Assembly (NCBI RefSeq): GCF_014647515.1
Contig: NZ_BMPI01000097.1
Coordinates: 1-35,437 of the forward strand
Length of the DNA stretch: 35,437 nucleotides
Source of the DNA: Dactylosporangium sucinum
GTDB taxonomy: Bacteria; Actinomycetota; Actinomycetes; Mycobacteriales; Micromonosporaceae
Direction: 5' to 3'
Below the pieces are notes generated by a model. The model worked only from the letters and a program-made list of their open reading frames with translations. It was not told the DNA's origin and did not search any database. Below are positions 32,032 to 35,437 of the stretch, in pieces. Each line of letters begins with the position of its first letter. Position 1 is the first letter of the stretch. Position numbers and translations under genes: made by a program.

Positions 32032-34518
32032 CTACTGATCCTTTTGTCCTGTGGCTGCGCTGTTGGTGCGTCGTGCGGCGGCCGAGACCCCTTCCGCGAA
32101 CGCGGCGAGCCGGGACCGGACGAGCTCCGGGTCGACGGCCGCGGCGGGGGAGGTCTGCGGCTGCTGTTCGGTGGTTCCGGGCGCGAGCTGCGCGCCCGGA
32201 CGGCGGCGGGGAAGGTTCGCTTCGGACATCGAGCCACCTCCGGCAGCACTGGACGGTGTTCCCGGCCGTGGCGGCCACGAGCCGGGGGGTGGTGGCGGCG
32301 TCGGGGTTTCGCCGCTGCTGAGGTAGGGACGGAACCAGGGTGCTGCCGCCGTCCCGGACTGTTGCGGTCGTTCGGAGGTGCGGGGCCGGCCGAGGGGCGC
32401 GCCGACCGTCGAGGGCACCTGGACCGGTTCCTGACGGACGGGCTCCGGACGGGCGCCGCCGCCACGGACGGGCTCCGGACGGGCAACGCCGCCGCGGCCG
32501 GCCGGCAGGGCGCTCGCCTGCTCCAGCACGCGGTGCGGGAGCGCGACGTAGGCGACGGTGCCGCTGCCGGTAGCGTGCAGCTGCACCCGGATGCCGTGCC
32601 GGGCGGCCAGGTGCGACACCACGTGCAGGCCCATCGTGCCGGCGGCGGCACTGCTCAGGTTGCTCGGCACGGACAGCCGGGCGTTGATCTCGGCCAGCCG
32701 GGCCGGCACGATGCCGATGCCGCTGTCGTGGACGCGGACCATCGCGCCGTCGACGGTCGGCCGCGCGTCGACCCGCACCGGCTGGGTCGGCGGCGAGAAC
32801 GAGGCCGCGTTCTCGAGCAGCTCGGCCAGCAGATGCACCACGTCGCCGACGGCCGGGCCCGCCACGGCCAGGTCGGCCTGGACGACCTCGACCCGCTCGA
32901 AGTCGTCGATCTCGGAGGCCGCGGCGGTGACGACCGCGCCGAACTGCACGGCGTGGGTCTGCGGGCGGCCGGGCTCGCCGCCGGAGAGGACCAGCAGGTT
33001 CTCCCCGTTGCGGCGCAGGCGGGCGGCCAGGTGGTCGAGCGCGAACAGCCGGGCCAGCACGTCGGGGTCGGTCTCGTCGCGCTCGAACTCGTCGAGCAGC
33101 CGCAGCTGCCGCGTGATGAGCGTCCGGATGCGGCGGGCCAGCACCTCGGCCATGCGGGACATGTCGACCCGCAGCTCGGCCTGCTCGCCGGCCAGGCGCA
33201 GGGCGGTGCGGTGCACGCTGCCGAACGCGTCGGCCACCTGGCCGATCTCGTCGTTGGTGGCGGCGATGGACCGGGTGACGACGGCCGCCGACTCGGCCGA
33301 CTCGGGCCGCTGGCCGGCGCCGGTGGTCACCGAGTTGATCGCGTCGGGCAGGTCGCGCCGGGCCATCTGCAGCGCGGCGGCGCGCAGCTGGCGCAGGCGT
33401 CGGGAGGTGCGCACCGCGAGCAGGATCGCGATGCCGAGGGCGGTCAGGCCGAGCACCGCGGTGCCGATGCCGGTGGCCCAGGCCCGCCGCGACGCGTTGA
33501 CCGCGATCTGGTCGGCGCGCAGGTCCAGCGCGTCGGAGAAGTCGACGCTGACGACGTTGAGCCGGCGGATGACGCCGCTCTGCGCCACGAACCAGGCGTC
33601 GGCGTCGGCCTTGACGCCGCCCGGGCTGCGCTCGACGTCGCGGACGGCGGCGCTCATCTTCTCGGCCTTGTCGATGTCGGCGCCCCGCAGCACCGTCTCG
33701 AACGCGCGCGCCTCCTCGGCGGTCGCGGCGCGCTCGAACTCCGCCTGCCGCTGGGCGCGCGCACCGCGGATCTCGGACATGGTGCCGAGCTCGCCGGGCT
33801 CGACGGCGCCGCGGCTGAAGATGGCGCGCAGGAGGTCGCGCTCGAGCGCCGCGTAGTGCTCGACGGCCGCGATGGCGGCGACGGCACGGGCCGCGTTCGC
33901 GAGCTCGATGTCCCTGATCTGCGCGGGTACCGCATCCGCGATGGCCAGCAGCGCCTCGGCCAGTCCGCGGTACGCCGCGTCGCCCACCAGCGTGATGGCC
34001 GCGCCGTTGTCGGCGGACTCGCGGACCGCGCCGAGCTGACCGTAGAGGTCGTTGGCCTTGCGGATGGCGCCGGCGAGCGCGGGCACCGACTCGACCGCCC
34101 GGCGACTGTCGTCGAGGTACCGGCGGGCCGCCTGGTCGGTGCGCTCCCGCTGCGCGACCATCAGCGCGGCGCCGGACTTGCCACCGCGCTGGCGGAGTGC
34201 GGCGGTCTCGGCGACCTCGCGCTCCAGTTCGTGCACGAACAGCACGGCACTCGTCGCGGTGACGGCGGCGGTCCGGGTCCGGCTCGCGTCCCGCGAGGCG
34301 GAGGTGGCGGTGGCCGCCTGGAGGGTGCTCAGGGTCGCCAGGCCGATCATGGCGACGAGGATCGGGGCGATCAGCTGCGTCCGGACCGACCGCAGGCCGC
34401 TCGGGCGCGGTCCACCGCCACGGCGGTGCCCGGCGACCGACGTGTCAGTCCCGCCGGGACGGCGGTTCTGGCCGCCGCCGCGCGGAACCGGGACACGGGG
34501 GGAACCGGTGCCAGCCAA
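32032..34518 (-). CDS. Nitrate/nitrite-sensing-type (NIT) sensor histidine kinase
   Basis: 828 residues. Membrane spans at about 47-67 and 350-369 enclose a long helical outside domain of NIT type. HAMP-like sequence follows at 370-440. The phosphoacceptor region has LFALDHLAARLRRNGENLLVLSGG with His496. The ATPase domain has HLLAELLENAASFSPP (Asn570), VHDSGIGI and GTMGLHVVSHLA. The last 160 residues are Pro/Gly/Ala-rich and probably disordered. Start TTG at 34518, with GAGGAGG seven bases before. It is the first gene of an operon with roadblock and TAXI genes. No response regulator lies in the window. Confidence 0.93.
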   Translation of the reverse strand: MAGTGSPRVPVPRGGGQNRRPGGTDTSVAGHRRGGGPRPSGLRSVRTQLIAPILVAMIGLATLSTLQAATATSASRDASRTRTAAVTATSAVLFVHELEREVAETAALRQRGGKSGAALMVAQRERTDQAARRYLDDSRRAVESVPALAGAIRKANDLYGQLGAVRESADNGAAITLVGDAAYRGLAEALLAIADAVPAQIRDIELANAARAVAAIAAVEHYAALERDLLRAIFSRGAVEPGELGTMSEIRGARAQRQAEFERAATAEEARAFETVLRGADIDKAEKMSAAVRDVERSPGGVKADADAWFVAQSGVIRRLNVVSVDFSDALDLRADQIAVNASRRAWATGIGTAVLGLTALGIAILLAVRTSRRLRQLRAAALQMARRDLPDAINSVTTGAGQRPESAESAAVVTRSIAATNDEIGQVADAFGSVHRTALRLAGEQAELRVDMSRMAEVLARRIRTLITRQLRLLDEFERDETDPDVLARLFALDHLAARLRRNGENLLVLSGGEPGRPQTHAVQFGAVVTAAASEIDDFERVEVVQADLAVAGPAVGDVVHLLAELLENAASFSPPTQPVRVDARPTVDGAMVRVHDSGIGIVPARLAEINARLSVPSNLSSAAAGTMGLHVVSHLAARHGIRVQLHATGSGTVAYVALPHRVLEQASALPAGRGGVARPEPVRGGGARPEPVRQEPVQVPSTVGAPLGRPRTSERPQQSGTAAAPWFRPYLSSGETPTPPPPPGSWPPRPGTPSSAAGGGSMSEANLPRRRPGAQLAPGTTEQQPQTSPAAAVDPELVRSRLAAFAEGVSAAARRTNSAATGQKDQ

Positions 34519-34680
34519 CGGGGGGCCTCCTCGTCACTGCAGCGAGCGCTCCGACACCGCAGCGGGAGGCAGGGCCACTACGGATCACGACTCGGCACGC
34601 TACTGGAAAGGAGCGGTTCCCACGAGAGTCCTTGCGCTCATCGGCAACCGTTGGGAGCCGAACGGCGGAGGTCTCCGCAA

Positions 34681-35010
34681 CTATGCGTTACGGCGTCGTC
34701 GCAGTACGAACCAAGCGACCGTTCCGGCGATGACCGCGACGACCGCGAGGGGGGTCCAGGACGAGGATCGGCGGGCCGGGCGCCGCGGCTCCGCCGAGCG
34801 CGACGGCATCGACGACGGTCCAGGCGAGACCATCGACGACTGCAAGATCGAGGGGGACGCCGGCCGCCCGGTGGGTTCGCGAAGCGACGGGACCGGAGAC
34901 GGCTCGCGCGGCTCGATCAGCGGCGGCGGGCCGGGCAACGGCATGCCCGGTGGCGGGGTGGGGCCCGGAGCCAGTCCGAGGAGCAGAACGGGGACGAGCA
35001 GCGACCGCAC
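34681..35010 (-). CDS. Small secreted, proline-rich, membrane-anchored protein
   Basis: 109 residues. A short hydrophobic N-terminus (SLLVPVLLLGLAPG) can act as a signal, and a long Pro/Ser/Arg-rich stretch follows. A C-terminal membrane span (PLAVVAVIAGTVAWFVL) then precedes RRRRNA, a sortase-like tail arrangement without an obvious LPXTG. GTG start at 35010 after a purine-rich GGGGCGGG. I recognise no family. The layout suggests a surface-exposed stalk. It lies 68 bases downstream of the small membrane protein gene at 35079-35306 and may be co-transcribed with it. Confidence 0.6.
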   Translation of the reverse strand: MRSLLVPVLLLGLAPGPTPPPGMPLPGPPPLIEPREPSPVPSLREPTGRPASPSILQSSMVSPGPSSMPSRSAEPRRPARRSSSWTPLAVVAVIAGTVAWFVLRRRRNA

Positions 35011-35078
35011 ACCCGCCCCAACGGCACCGCCGGCGGCCGGTTGAGGGAAACCCCCGACCGACCACCGGCGGAGTCGCG

Positions 35079-35306
35079 CTAGCGGCGGCGTTGCTGCGCG
35101 CGCACGCGCACCGGCGCGGGCTGCTGTTCACGCAGGTTGAGCATGAACTTGGCGAGCAGCGCGGCCGAAACGAGCACGCACAGCGCGAGCACCGTCGCGG
35201 CCACCGCGGCGGCACCCGACGTCGCCACCCAGGCCGCGTCGGCCAGGAGGACGAGCAGCCACAGTGCGGCACTCGCCTTCAGGGCGCGGTTGCGGTATCG
35301 AGTCAT
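35079..35306 (-). CDS. Small two-span membrane protein, unrecognised
   Basis: 75 residues. Two hydrophobic segments at about 12-30 and 34-53, then a basic tail ending in QQRRR. ATG at 35306 with a strong GGAGGTG seven bases upstream, which makes it a convincing small gene. Family not recognised. The gene 68 bases downstream (34681-35010) is also a small membrane protein. Upstream sequence to the window end shows no clear gene. Confidence 0.7.
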   Translation of the reverse strand: MTRYRNRALKASAALWLLVLLADAAWVATSGAAAVAATVLALCVLVSAALLAKFMLNLREQQPAPVRVRAQQRRR

Positions 35307-35437
35307 GTGGGTTCACCTCCGTGCCCTGGTGGATACCCACGCCGCCGTTTTTGAAGCCTTCTAGGAGACCGCTGAACAATCCGGTTTCTGGACCGGGGTC
35401 TGGTCAGAGGTGACGGGGAAGGTGTCTCAATAGGCTG

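Overview
The window is a high-GC, gene-dense piece of an actinobacterial chromosome. Family content points to Micromonosporaceae: purS/purQ/purL with overlapping starts, a fadA2/fabG4/htdX block, a conservon-like nitrate-sensing histidine kinase with a roadblock protein, a SigE-type ECF factor, GTG and TTG starts, and large intergenic palindromes. The family assignment is inference; no rRNA or other species marker is present.

Layout. 1-425: end of an unrecognised gene and a degenerate tRNA-like segment. 426-2012 (-): an orphan ABC-type permease that looks like two permease halves in one chain. 2189-5720: a thiolase diverging from fabG4-htdX (beta-oxidation/acyl chain chemistry) across a 30-bp near-perfect palindrome. 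5790-9803 (+): a cell-envelope glycan operon (large polytopic GT-C-like protein, WecE aminotransferase, GtrA flippase-like protein). 10172-15771 (+): purB, then purS-purQ-purL and a ComB-family gene. 15778-21375 (-): GtrB-like glycosyltransferase, LuxC acyl reductase, LuxE acyl-protein synthetase, AMP-forming ligase, SDR ketoreductase and ACP; the last five are joined by short overlaps. 21466-21966 (+): a PseH/WecD-like GNAT diverging from the ACP. 22023-23763 (+): ECF sigma factor with a membrane-anchored HAF-repeat protein. 23764-24584: a gene-free minisatellite region. 24585-26981 (-): FAD-linked oxidase behind a perfect LexA-type box, and a lipoprotein hydrolase. 27133-29214 (+): oligopeptidase B. 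29215-29616: non-coding, with a palindrome and eight DnaA-box-like 9-mers. 29617-30582 (-): threonine dehydratase. 30648-34518 (-): histidine kinase, roadblock protein and TAXI lipoprotein. 34681-35306 (-): two small membrane proteins.

How the parts may work together (inference). The glycan genes on both sides of the purine block (GT-C-like protein, WecE, GtrA, GtrB-like GT2, GNAT) together supply an amino-dideoxysugar transaminase, an N-acyltransferase, a polyprenyl-phosphate sugar transferase, a flippase-like protein and a candidate extracytoplasmic transferase. The luxC-luxE-ligase-SDR-ACP operon, with no luciferase, could make a reduced or hydroxylated acyl group or aldehyde that decorates this glycan or forms a separate lipid. 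This operon, the DnaA-box cluster away from dnaA/dnaN, and the TAXI-roadblock-kinase unit are the strongest candidates for undescribed biology here.
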